Origin: JAJZSS01 sp964463505
Lineage (GTDB): Bacteria; Chloroflexota; Anaerolineae; Anaerolineales; UBA4823
Direction: 5' to 3'
Length of the DNA stretch: 47,351 nucleotides
Assembly: GCA_964463505.1 (NCBI GenBank)
Contig: CAYXDC010000018.1
Span: 1 to 47,351, forward strand
The notes under the pieces were generated by a model that did not search any database, was not told the origin of the DNA, and worked only from the letters and a program-made list of their open reading frames with translations. Positions 1-7,460 of the stretch are shown piece by piece. Each line of letters opens with the position of its first letter. Positions within the stretch are counted from its first letter, which is position 1. The translations under genes and the position numbers were made by a program.

Positions 1-302
1 GCACCGCCGGTTACTAACACCTTCGACTTCGTCCAGTTCATTGTTTATGTACCCTTGATCGATCTATGATGTTTCGGTAAGATGATCTACGCAAAGGAGG
101 TGGCAATGGCTGGGTGAGCAGAACCTGTCTTACCGCCAGAAAAGGAATATATTTACGGATGATTAATAGGTTGAAATTTTTTGTAAATGCCAGGGAATTA
201 CGGTTGTGCTCTTTGTTAATCCCTGCGGAAAATAATAAATAATAATTTTATTATATCTTACAAAAATATATATTAAATTAATGAAATTAATCACATTGCT
301 GA
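1..302. other. AT-rich left flank without a convincing gene
   Basis: No open frame here has both a plausible start and recognisable protein content. Positions about 150-300 are strikingly AT-rich, with runs of A and T, unlike the rest of the window. A Shine-Dalgarno-like AAAGGAGG near 95-102 is followed by an ATG that meets a stop after two codons. The stretch lies directly before a truncated recombinase, so it may be the remains of an integrated element. That is inference from position and composition only. Confidence 0.4.
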
Positions 303-659
303 GAAGAAGAAGCGCATCTCGGTCGTTTATTAATAACTGGAAAAATGGGTGAAGAGACCTATGATCAATTGAGATCAGAATGGTTAGAGAAAATCCAATA
401 TGCTCAAGCAAGCCTGGATGCGGTGGAGAGAGATAATACGTATCATCTAAATGATTTGGAATTAGCGCTAACTTTATTGGAAAAGCTGTCACATCTATAC
501 CAAAGGCTCGAATTCAGCGATAAAGCAGTGCTCTTGCGGATATTGGCAAAACACATTATAGTTAACCAACAAGGTGATATCATTGATCACCAGTTGAATT
601 CTCCATTTTTGTATCTAGAATCATTGGTTCGGGGACTTCAGAATAACATATGTGGTTAG
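303..659 (+). pseudogene. C-terminal remnant of a large serine recombinase
   Basis: About 118 residues resemble the C-terminal end of large serine recombinases: a coiled-coil-like helix (EETYDQLRSEW, then several Leu heptads) followed by the usual tail, ILAKHIIVNQQGDIIDHQLN and then PFLYLESL. The catalytic resolvase domain and the zinc-ribbon region are absent. Similarity seems to continue upstream of the first ATG (345) into RLLITGKM, but a TGA at 300-302 closes the frame and the DNA before it is AT-rich and full of stops. The gene is therefore broken, either by decay or by a rearrangement. The intact family cuts and rejoins DNA at attachment sites; this fragment cannot. It probably marks an old integration next to infC. 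Confidence 0.7.
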
Positions 660-684
660 GATCAAGTCCTATACCGCCCACACC

Positions 685-716
685 ACAGCCGTTGAGCAAA
701 TTCAGCGGCTGTTTTT
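685..716 (+). terminator. Intrinsic terminator after the recombinase remnant
   Basis: An 11-bp stem (685-695 with 702-712, one G-T wobble) closes a 6-nt loop and is followed directly by T residues to 716. It isolates the recombinase remnant from the infC promoter 20 bp downstream. Confidence 0.75.
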
Positions 717-734
717 CGCTGAACATCGCAGACG

Positions 735-763
735 TTGACGATTCCGTAATTGTTTGGTATGAT
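735..763 (+). promoter_or_regulatory. Sigma-70-type promoter of infC-rpmI-rplT
   Basis: A TTGACG -35 box at 735-740 and a TATGAT -10 box at 758-763 are separated by exactly 17 bp. Transcription would start near 770, giving a leader of about 55 nt before the infC start. That is too short for the large L20-binding leader known from Bacillus. Confidence 0.75.
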
Positions 764-825
764 GCCTGCGATCGATTCCCGGAATATTAGATTCGTTTAA
801 TCAGATTTTACGAAGGAGAAAGCTT

Positions 826-1353
826 ATCAGCGCAACAAATTACCGAGTTAATGATGCCATCCGAGTCCCACAGGTGCGTGTAATTGGCGCCAAGGGTGAA
901 AATGTTGGGGTGATTACCATCGAGGAAGCCCTGCATCTTGCCCAGGAAGCGGAACTTGATTTAGTCGAGGTGGCCCCAAATTCTGACCCACCGGTTTGCC
1001 GGGTAATGGATTTTGGCAAGTTTATTTACGAACGCGCCAAAAAGGATAAGGAGGCAAAAAGGGCCCAAACCAAGATCGAAGTCAAGGAAATCCGCCTGCG
1101 CCCCAAAACCAATGATCACCATCGTGATCTTAAAGTGCGTGACGCCCGACGCTGGTTGGAAGTCGGCATGAAGGTCAAAGTACGCATCCGCTTCCGCGGG
1201 CGCGAGATCAGCTACCCAGAAATCGCACTGACCGACCTTAAATCGATTGCCGATGAACTTTCTGATATCGCTATCGTGGAGCAAACGCCTGGTCTGGAAG
1301 GGCGTACCATGTTAATGGTATTGGCGCCTGGAAAAGCTCCTAAAAAGAAATAA
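826..1353 (+). CDS. infC: Translation initiation factor IF-3, ATC start codon
   Basis: IF-3 binds the 30S subunit, keeps the subunits apart and checks the start codon and initiator tRNA. The N-terminal domain holds RVNDAIRVPQVRVIG and LDLVEVAPNSDPPVCRVMDF; the C-terminal domain holds RPKTNDHHRDLK and RIRFRGREI. The first GTG in frame (874) would cut off the conserved RVNDAIRVPQ segment. The frame stays open upstream to an ATC at 826, preceded by AAGGAG with 7-nt spacing, giving 175 residues, a normal length. infC is well known for AUU/AUC/AUA starts that let IF-3 repress its own translation, so ATC fits. It heads the infC-rpmI-rplT group. Confidence 0.93.
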   Translation: MSATNYRVNDAIRVPQVRVIGAKGENVGVITIEEALHLAQEAELDLVEVAPNSDPPVCRVMDFGKFIYERAKKDKEAKRAQTKIEVKEIRLRPKTNDHHRDLKVRDARRWLEVGMKVKVRIRFRGREISYPEIALTDLKSIADELSDIAIVEQTPGLEGRTMLMVLAPGKAPKKK

Positions 1354-1381
1354 CTGGCGCGCTGAAATCATCATTCTCCGG

Positions 1382-1428
1382 TATAATAGTCGTCCCGTTG
1401 ACCTCCGCGGAAGCAAGTTGTCCGCGGA
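1382..1428 (+). promoter_or_regulatory. TATAAT box and hairpin between infC and rpmI
   Basis: A perfect TATAAT lies at 1382-1387 without a good -35 box. A strong stem of two self-complementary TCCGCGGA copies (1404-1411 and 1421-1428, 9-nt loop) follows, ending about 9 nt before the rpmI ribosome-binding site. It could be an internal promoter with a structured leader, or an mRNA hairpin controlling L35/L20 translation. The sequence does not decide between them. Confidence 0.4.
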
Positions 1429-1453
1429 ATTTTATGTGAGAGGAGTTCGGAAA

Positions 1454-1690
1454 GTGACCCGCAAAGCAAGAACAGGCAAGTACAAGATTAAGACGCATAA
1501 GGCAACCTCAAAGCGCTTTCGCTTAACGGGTAGCGGGATTTTGGTGAGCACCAAAGGTGGTAAGAGCCACTTTCGGCGCCGCACCTCTGCTCGCGTCAAG
1601 CGACTGCTGGACGAGATGATCCCCGTCAAGGGACGTGGGATTATCAAAACCGTCCACCGCCTGGCGCCCTACATGAAGAAGGCAGCCTGA
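1454..1690 (+). CDS. rpmI: 50S ribosomal protein L35 (bL35)
   Basis: A very basic small protein of the large ribosomal subunit. The signature KIKTHKATSKRFRLTGSG is followed by GGKSHFRRRTSARVKRL. The GTG at 1454 is chosen because GAGAGGAG lies about 9 nt upstream; a longer frame from 1418 has no such site. At 78 residues it is some 12 longer than the usual 64-66, with a short basic N-terminal extension (TRKARTGKY) and a somewhat longer C-terminus. It sits between infC and rplT in the order conserved across bacteria. Confidence 0.93.
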   Translation: MTRKARTGKYKIKTHKATSKRFRLTGSGILVSTKGGKSHFRRRTSARVKRLLDEMIPVKGRGIIKTVHRLAPYMKKAA

Positions 1691-1817
1691 GGCAGCCCTG
1701 GCGGACGCCTTTCTGGCTTCCGCAGTTCGATTTTATCCACCTTTTAGTGCGGCTGTTGGGTGTAACTAACGAGCAGAGATAACTGCTGGCGTCCAGGGGT
1801 TCGCAGGAGAGTAGAAA

Positions 1818-2165
1818 ATGGCGCGTGTAAAGACTGGTCCATATCGTCACCATCGGCACCAAAAAGTTCTGAAGATCACCAAAGGTCAGTTTGGTTCTCG
1901 CAGTACCCTGTACAAACGAGCGAACGAAGCCATGCTGAAAAGCCTGTGGTATGCCTACCGAGATCGCCGTACCCGCAAGCGCGACCTGCGCCGTTTGTGG
2001 ATTGTGCGCATCAACGCGGCTGCTCGTATCAATGGCATTTCTTACAGCCGCCTGATCCATGGCATGCGGGTGAATCACATCTTGATCAACCGCAAGATGC
2101 TGGCAGATCTGGCTGTACGTGATCCAAAAACCTTCGGTGCAGTGGTTGCCCGGGCACAATCCTGA
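1818..2165 (+). CDS. rplT: 50S ribosomal protein L20 (bL20)
   Basis: L20 binds 23S rRNA early in large-subunit assembly and in several bacteria represses its own operon. The 115-residue product has the usual length and motifs: ARVKTGPYRHHRHQKVLK, then GSRSTLYKRANEAM, then RDRRTRKRDLRRLWIVRINAA, and the C-terminal SYSRLIHGM. A GCAGGAGAG ribosome-binding site precedes the ATG. The 127-bp gap after rpmI is unusually long for this operon and could hold the L20 target, though no clear pseudoknot was recognised by eye. A strong terminator follows. Confidence 0.96.
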   Translation: MARVKTGPYRHHRHQKVLKITKGQFGSRSTLYKRANEAMLKSLWYAYRDRRTRKRDLRRLWIVRINAAARINGISYSRLIHGMRVNHILINRKMLADLAVRDPKTFGAVVARAQS

Positions 2166-2190
2166 TCCAATCACAGCGTAGATTATGACG

Positions 2191-2220
2191 TGGGGCGGCT
2201 GGTGCCGCCCCATTTTTGTT
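2191..2220 (+). terminator. Terminator of the infC-rpmI-rplT operon
   Basis: A perfect 9-bp GC-rich stem (2191-2199 with 2204-2212) with a TGGT loop is followed by TTTTTGTT. It is a classic intrinsic terminator 26 nt after the rplT stop codon. Confidence 0.92.
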
Positions 2221-2247
2221 TAAACAAACGGTATACCACCCGTGTAG

Positions 2248-2253
2248 TATAAT
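2248..2253 (+). promoter_or_regulatory. TATAAT -10 box before the DUF1232 gene
   Basis: A perfect TATAAT lies 21 nt before the ATG at 2275, with CGGAGG as ribosome-binding site in between. No good -35 box is seen at 16-18 bp. The position right after a terminator supports a new transcription start for the 2275-7429 group. Confidence 0.5.
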
Positions 2254-2274
2254 CCCCTGCATACGGAGGCAGTT

Positions 2275-2625
2275 ATGAACGAATCACAGCGACCCAAGTC
2301 TATTCGCCCGCAGGGTGGCGTTTTTAATGATCTCACCCAATATGCCAAGCTGGTCTTGCGCCTGATGGGTGACCGCCGTGTTAATCCCCTGGTCAAGCTG
2401 CTCCCGATCGGCTCGCTGGCTTATTTGCTCATTCCAGATCTGGTGTTAGGACCGGTGGACGATGCGGTCGTTGTGTGGATCGGCACATATTTATTTGTTG
2501 AGCTTTGCCCCCCAGAAGTTGTCACCGAACACCGCGTCGCGCTAAATCAGGTGTCCCCAGGCGAGGGGCCTGCAGTGCGCCCCCCAGAGGACGAGATCAT
2601 CGACGCTGAGTTCCGCGACCAATAA
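2275..2625 (+). CDS. DUF1232 / YkvA-like small membrane protein
   Basis: The 116-residue protein carries the DUF1232 core: a first hydrophobic segment (about 40-55, LVKLLPIGSLAYLLIPD) followed by GPVDDAVVVWIGTYLF. The family pattern is a hydrophobic hairpin around a P-x-D-L/P-D turn and an LDD motif; here the turn reads LIPDLVLGPVDD. The function of the family is unknown; proteins are small and membrane-associated. The acidic C-terminal tail (PEDEIIDAEF) is not conserved in the family as far as I know. It starts after CGGAGG at good spacing. Only 34 nt separate it from the sugar dehydrogenase gene, so the two probably share a transcript. Confidence 0.75.
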   Translation: MNESQRPKSIRPQGGVFNDLTQYAKLVLRLMGDRRVNPLVKLLPIGSLAYLLIPDLVLGPVDDAVVVWIGTYLFVELCPPEVVTEHRVALNQVSPGEGPAVRPPEDEIIDAEFRDQ

Positions 2626-2659
2626 CAAACCCCAACCCCAATTTAAGAGTAGTATTAAT

Positions 2660-3994
2660 ATGAACCGAATTCTTATGATTCTATCGGCTTTAGTCCTTGG
2701 CGCTATTTACCTAGTGGCTTGCAGCCCAGCGTCCGAGCCGTCCGGCTCCGCAACACCCCTACAACCAACCGCCAGCTCTAATCCAACGGGGACCCAGGCA
2801 CAGCCGAGCCTGCCTGCCGGCGCCACCCAGTTACCCGACCCATCCAGTACACAGACAGCCGAAGCCACTCAGCCAGGCATGCCTGCACTCACCGAATCTC
2901 CAGCATTTGTGGCAAGCTTTCCCAACCCCGACTCATATACCTGGGCGCCGGTCGCCACAGGCCTGGAGTCTCCTGTGGGTATCGCCCATGCTGGAGATAC
3001 ACGCCTGTTTATCCTGGAACGTAGCGGACGCATCCGTATCCTGCAGGATGGCGCCCTTGTGCCCGAACCGTTCCTGGATATAACCGATCGGGTTCGAGCG
3101 GGTGGAGAGCGCGGCCTATTAGGTCTGGCCTTCCACCCACGCTATCCAGAAACGGGTACTTTCTTCGTCAATTTCACCGACCAAAATGGGCATACTCATA
3201 TTGCTCAGTTCAATGTGCGTGCAGACAATCCCAATCTGGTAGATGCAAGCAGTGAAAAACAAATCCTGTATGTAGAGCAACCCTACCCAAACCACAATGG
3301 CGGCGCCCTGGCCTTCGGGCCGGATGGCTATTTATACATCGGCCTGGGCGATGGCGGCAGCGGGGGTGACCCGCTGGGTTATGGACAAAATTTAGAGGTC
3401 TTGCTGGGCAAAGTCTTGCGAATCGACATTGACCAGGGCGATCCTTATGCGATCCCTACCGGCAACCCATTTGCAACTGGCGGAGGGCGCCCAGAAATTT
3501 GGGCTTATGGATTGCGCAACCCCTGGCGTTTCGCCTTTGACCGCCTGACGAGCGATTTTTACATCGGCGATGTAGGGCAAAATATCTACGAAGAGATTGA
3601 TTTCCAGTCTGCCGAAAGCCCAGGCGGGGAAAACTATGGCTGGAACATCCTGGAAGGCGACGCTTGCTATGGGAGTGGTAACTGCCAGACCGCTGGATTA
3701 ACCATGCCAATATACACCTATACGCATGCTGAAGCGGGCTGTTCGGTAACTGGCGGTGTGGTCTATCGCGGTCAATCCCTTCCAGAGTGGCAGGGAATCT
3801 ACCTGTTCGGGGATTATTGCTCCGGGTTGGTCGGCGGTTTGCTGCCTTCCCTCTCCCAGGGCGAATCCGCCAGCTGGCAACAGGCCTGGCTTTTCAATCA
3901 AATTGGCAATATCAGCACATTTGGCGAAGACTCAGCCGGGGAAGTGTACCTGGCTGATCTAAACGGGACTATCTATCAACTGGCGCGCAGATGA
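2660..3994 (+). CDS. PQQ-type glucose/sorbosone dehydrogenase lipoprotein
   Basis: A 444-residue extracytoplasmic protein: signal peptide with lipobox LVAC (Cys21), a Ser/Thr/Pro-rich linker to about 85, then a six-bladed beta-propeller of the GSDH family. Diagnostic segments are GLLGLAFHP, YPNHNGGALAFGPDGYLYIG, GLRNPWRFAFD, GDVGQNIYEEID and GGENYGWNILEG. Family members oxidise aldose sugars with PQQ, although many bacterial homologues have untested substrates. Cys residues in the last third (ACYGSGNC, AGCS, DYCS) suggest disulfides outside the cell. The gene ends in an ATGA overlap with the M1 peptidase gene, so the two are translationally coupled. No PQQ biosynthesis genes are in the window. 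Confidence 0.85.
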   Translation: MNRILMILSALVLGAIYLVACSPASEPSGSATPLQPTASSNPTGTQAQPSLPAGATQLPDPSSTQTAEATQPGMPALTESPAFVASFPNPDSYTWAPVATGLESPVGIAHAGDTRLFILERSGRIRILQDGALVPEPFLDITDRVRAGGERGLLGLAFHPRYPETGTFFVNFTDQNGHTHIAQFNVRADNPNLVDASSEKQILYVEQPYPNHNGGALAFGPDGYLYIGLGDGGSGGDPLGYGQNLEVLLGKVLRIDIDQGDPYAIPTGNPFATGGGRPEIWAYGLRNPWRFAFDRLTSDFYIGDVGQNIYEEIDFQSAESPGGENYGWNILEGDACYGSGNCQTAGLTMPIYTYTHAEAGCSVTGGVVYRGQSLPEWQGIYLFGDYCSGLVGGLLPSLSQGESASWQQAWLFNQIGNISTFGEDSAGEVYLADLNGTIYQLARR

Positions 3995-6366
3995 AAACCA
4001 TTTCTGATGAAAAAATCGCTGCCATCCGGCGAGAAAAACAATGGCTGGGTATTCTCTACGGCATCCTGGCCGGAACAGGATATGCACTAACTGCCTGGGG
4101 GCTGGATGCCTACCAGCTGGCTGAGGCGCATGCCTACTTGCCCTGGGGCAGGTTTGTGTTCGGTCTGGCAGCCTGTCTGGTATTGGGTGGGTTGGCAGGC
4201 TGGCTCGCCTCTCGCCTGGATAATGGACTGGTCGCGGTGTTGGTTTGGAGCCTGGTTGGCTGCGCGCTGGCGATCGGGATGGGATGGCTTGCCTTTCAGG
4301 GCAATCCAACGCTGTTGAATTGGTTTTATCCAGATCTTGCCAGCCAGGTAGAATTTAGCACAAACCCGGCTATCCAGATCCGCACCGGAATTGCGGCGCT
4401 TGTCTCAGCTTTACTAGGAGGCGCGGTAGGTTTACTTCAGTTGAACCTGATTGACTCAGCCTTGCGAGGGACTTATCCCATCCAACGTGCGTTGAGCCTG
4501 TGGTTGGGGATCATCCCCTTCGTGGGCGCGGGTCTGATTGCTGGCGACGGATTGATCCACACCAACCTGCGTGATCCTATCGTACAGGTGCATAGCGCTT
4601 TACAGTACGCCCAGGAACACCGCGGCCAGGAAATCGACATCTACGAGGCGCGCGAGCATGGACAAACCGCTGTACGCGCCTTGGGCGATTTACAATACCA
4701 GCCCTACCGCCTGGCAATCAGCTCATACGATGAATATCTGTCCCTGGTGTGGGTGATGGTCGACTTTGGCGAAATCCAAACGCGCTGCTCGGTTTTAGAA
4801 AAGAAGCTAAATTATTGTGAGAAACCTGCCAGGATCACCGCGACCCATATCCCACCAGAGCTAACCCAGAGCGCTCCAACCGGGACGACTCCACCTACTT
4901 CAGAGTCCCCCACAGCCCACCCAGCGACTGACAACAGCCCAATCAGCGATAATCCAGACGCTGCCGGCAACCAGCCTGTATTCTTGGCGGATCAAGCGAG
5001 CAACCTTCCTGAAACGCTCAATCGCTATCTCCTGAATGTCACGATCGAACCGGACCAATCCAGGTTTCAGGGAGCGCTGCAATTAGAATACACTAACACC
5101 GAAAACATCGCCCTGGAGCAGCTTTTTTTTCGGCTCCTGCCGAATGGGCAGCGCAGCTACGGCAATGGCTCACTAAATGTGGGTGAAGTAAAAGTTGGTG
5201 GCGCAATACAACCCACATCACTCTCCGTGGATGATAGCGTTCTGGAAGTTGAATTAGGAAAAAGCGTGGCGCCCGGGAAACAAGTGCAGGTGGAGATGAG
5301 CTTTCAAGGCCAGGTTCCCCAGGACTTCAGCGGCAGCGGACCAATGAATGGCTATGGCATCTACAATTACTCTGATGGCGTAATGGCGCTGGCAAACTGG
5401 TACCCGATCCTGGCAGTTTATGATGAGCAGGGCTGGAATTTGGATGCGGTTTCTTTTATTGGCGACTCCGTCTATAGTGACATGGCAACCTATCAAGTTG
5501 AAATCGACCTTCCCGAGGATCAGGTATTGGTCAGCACTGGCGTGATTCAGCAGGTAGCAACGGGTGAGGCTCACAAGCAGTATGTAATCGAGAGTGGCCC
5601 GGTGCGTGATTTCTTTATGATCCTGAGTCCCAATTTTGAAGGCGTCGAAGAGCAAGTTGAGGGGACTTTGGTGAGCTCATATTATCTACCTGGCAATCGG
5701 GCGGGTGGGCAGCGCGCCCTGCAAGTCGCGGTCGAAGCTTTAGAAACCTTCAACCATCAATTTGGCCCTTATCCCTACACCGAACTGGATGTGGTGGATG
5801 CGCCCATGCAGAATGCTTCAGGTGTGGAGTATCCTGGCATTGTCCTGATTGGGGATGCCCTCTACGCAGAGTATGAGGAGAAAGCCTTTGCGGTCACCAC
5901 AGCTCACGAAGTCGCCCACCAGTGGTGGTACAACCTGGTCGGAAACGACGTGATCGAAGAACCCTGGGTGGATGAGGCCCTGGCGACCTATGCTTCTGGT
6001 CTGTACTTGGAATCCGCCCAGGGGAAACCAGCCCTGGCTGGGCTGATGGACTATTATCAAGAACGCTACCAGCGCACCCTGGATAGCAGCGGCGATCACC
6101 CCATCCGTGAAAGTCTGACTTACTTTGAAACCAGCCCTGATCCACGCGCCTATGGTGGAATTGTTTACGCCAAGGGAGCGCTCTTCCTGGACGCCTTGCG
6201 CCAGGAGATCGGGGATGCGGCCTTCTTCGGAGCGCTACAGCGTTATTTCCAGGATTACCGCTATCAAATCGCCACGGGCGGAGACTTGTTGACGGCCTTT
6301 GAAACCAGCGCAGGGGCCTCACTGGACAGCTTTTACCAGACCTGGGGCTTTACGCCCCAACCGTAA
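3991..6366 (+). CDS. Membrane-anchored M1-family zinc aminopeptidase
   Basis: A 791-residue protein in two parts. Residues 1-190 hold about five membrane segments (near 19-39, 55-74, 79-100, 132-152, 167-187). After a Ser/Thr/Pro-rich linker (about 285-320), residues 345-791 form an M1-type (gluzincin) peptidase. The zinc site is HEVAHQWW (His639, Glu640, His643) with the third ligand Glu662 in WVDEA, 19 residues after the second His, the standard HExxH-18-E spacing. NASGVEYPG matches the substrate-binding GxMEN-like loop, with Val-Glu at the key position. M1 enzymes release N-terminal amino acids from peptides. Here the catalytic part is inferred to face outside. The start overlaps the dehydrogenase stop (ATGA). 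Confidence 0.85.
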   Translation: MKTISDEKIAAIRREKQWLGILYGILAGTGYALTAWGLDAYQLAEAHAYLPWGRFVFGLAACLVLGGLAGWLASRLDNGLVAVLVWSLVGCALAIGMGWLAFQGNPTLLNWFYPDLASQVEFSTNPAIQIRTGIAALVSALLGGAVGLLQLNLIDSALRGTYPIQRALSLWLGIIPFVGAGLIAGDGLIHTNLRDPIVQVHSALQYAQEHRGQEIDIYEAREHGQTAVRALGDLQYQPYRLAISSYDEYLSLVWVMVDFGEIQTRCSVLEKKLNYCEKPARITATHIPPELTQSAPTGTTPPTSESPTAHPATDNSPISDNPDAAGNQPVFLADQASNLPETLNRYLLNVTIEPDQSRFQGALQLEYTNTENIALEQLFFRLLPNGQRSYGNGSLNVGEVKVGGAIQPTSLSVDDSVLEVELGKSVAPGKQVQVEMSFQGQVPQDFSGSGPMNGYGIYNYSDGVMALANWYPILAVYDEQGWNLDAVSFIGDSVYSDMATYQVEIDLPEDQVLVSTGVIQQVATGEAHKQYVIESGPVRDFFMILSPNFEGVEEQVEGTLVSSYYLPGNRAGGQRALQVAVEALETFNHQFGPYPYTELDVVDAPMQNASGVEYPGIVLIGDALYAEYEEKAFAVTTAHEVAHQWWYNLVGNDVIEEPWVDEALATYASGLYLESAQGKPALAGLMDYYQERYQRTLDSSGDHPIRESLTYFETSPDPRAYGGIVYAKGALFLDALRQEIGDAAFFGALQRYFQDYRYQIATGGDLLTAFETSAGASLDSFYQTWGFTPQP

Positions 6367-6381
6367 AACCCAATTTTAGGC

Positions 6382-6397
6382 TACAATCAGCCATATG
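6382..6397 (+). promoter_or_regulatory. Leaderless-type promoter of the metallophosphoesterase gene
   Basis: TACAAT at 6382-6387 ends 7 nt before the ATG at 6395, and there is no Shine-Dalgarno sequence. Transcription would start at or next to the A of the start codon. Confidence 0.5.
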
Positions 6398-7429
6398 GCT
6401 TACTTTCTAAGGTTCCGGATCAGTTCCTGGATCACCGGTTTGGTCTGGCTCAGCTTGCTCCTGGCAGGCTGCTCACCCGCACCTACCGCGCCCCCGCTGC
6501 TTAACACACCTACCAATCCTATTCTCCTAGCTGAACTCCCCAGCGCGACCCCACTCAGACCTATGATTTCCACAGTATCAGCAACTGCCAGCGCCACCCT
6601 TACACCAGCGCCGGCAGCGACAGAAACCCGCCTACCGCCGGTACGCTTTGCAGTGATCGGCGATTACGGACTGGCAGGTCCAGCCGAAGAACAGGTTGCC
6701 CAGCTTGTCATTAGCTGGAAGCCTGATCTGATCCTCACCACCGGGGATAACAACTATCCCGACGGTGAAGCGGCTACCATCGATGAAAATATCGGGCAGT
6801 ATTACCAATCCTATATTTATCCTTACCTGGGAATGTACGGCCCTGGGGCAGATCACAATCGCTTTTTCCCTACTTTGGGCAACCATGACTGGAATACTTC
6901 AGAAGCTCAACCATACCTGGATTACTTCACCCTGCCCGGCAATGAGCGCTATTATGAATTCACCTGGGGCGAGGTGCATTTTTTCGCGGTAAGCAGCGAT
7001 TCACGCGAGCCAGATGGAGTTGGGCGCAGCTCTGTTCAGGCAGCCTGGCTGCAAGAACGCCTGGCAGCCGCTACCCTGCCCTGGAAGGTGATCTACTTCC
7101 ACCAGCCGCCCTATTCTTCGGGTTACCACGGCTCGGTGGATTGGATGCGCTGGCCTTTTAAAGAGTGGGGCGCCAGTCTGGTGCTGGCCGGGCACGACCA
7201 TACCTACGAACGGTTGGAGATAGACGGGCTGACCTATATCGTCAACGGTATTGGTGGCGGGCCAATCTATCCATTCATCTTGCCCCTGGAAGGCAGTCAG
7301 GCACGTTACAACGATGCACACGGGGCGCTGTTGATCGAAGCCGATGCAGAGCAGCTTACCGGGACATTCACAAGCATTGATGGAACTAATTCGGACCAAT
7401 TTGTATTATTAATGCCAGTTAAACCTTGA
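6395..7429 (+). CDS. Metallophosphoesterase lipoprotein (calcineurin-like)
   Basis: A 344-residue exported protein: signal peptide with lipobox LAGC (Cys26), a Thr/Pro/Ala-rich linker to about 80, then a calcineurin-like two-metal phosphoesterase domain. The metal-binding motifs appear in order: GDYG, TTGDNNYPDG, TLGNHDW, YFHQPPYSSG and LAGHDHTYERL. The Tyr in NNYP and the overall pattern resemble purple acid phosphatase-like and tartrate-resistant enzymes, which hydrolyse phosphomonoesters outside the cytoplasm. The natural substrate is unknown. The gene is probably expressed from its own leaderless promoter. Its TGA stop lies inside the -35 box of the RNA promoter that follows. Confidence 0.87.
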   Translation: MAYFLRFRISSWITGLVWLSLLLAGCSPAPTAPPLLNTPTNPILLAELPSATPLRPMISTVSATASATLTPAPAATETRLPPVRFAVIGDYGLAGPAEEQVAQLVISWKPDLILTTGDNNYPDGEAATIDENIGQYYQSYIYPYLGMYGPGADHNRFFPTLGNHDWNTSEAQPYLDYFTLPGNERYYEFTWGEVHFFAVSSDSREPDGVGRSSVQAAWLQERLAAATLPWKVIYFHQPPYSSGYHGSVDWMRWPFKEWGASLVLAGHDHTYERLEIDGLTYIVNGIGGGPIYPFILPLEGSQARYNDAHGALLIEADAEQLTGTFTSIDGTNSDQFVLLMPVKP

Positions 7430-7455
7430 CAGACTAAAAAAAGCCATGGTAAACT
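7426..7455 (+). promoter_or_regulatory. Promoter of the structured RNA
   Basis: A perfect -35 box TTGACA at 7426-7431 overlaps the stop codon of the preceding gene. TAAACT at 7450-7455, 18 bp downstream, can serve as -10 box. Transcription would start near 7462. Confidence 0.55.
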
Positions 7456-7460
7456 CTCTC

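Noticed and set aside
1644..2213. 189-codon antisense frame over rpmI and rplT
   Set aside because: It lies opposite two certain ribosomal protein genes and the terminator, with no ribosome-binding site or recognisable domain.
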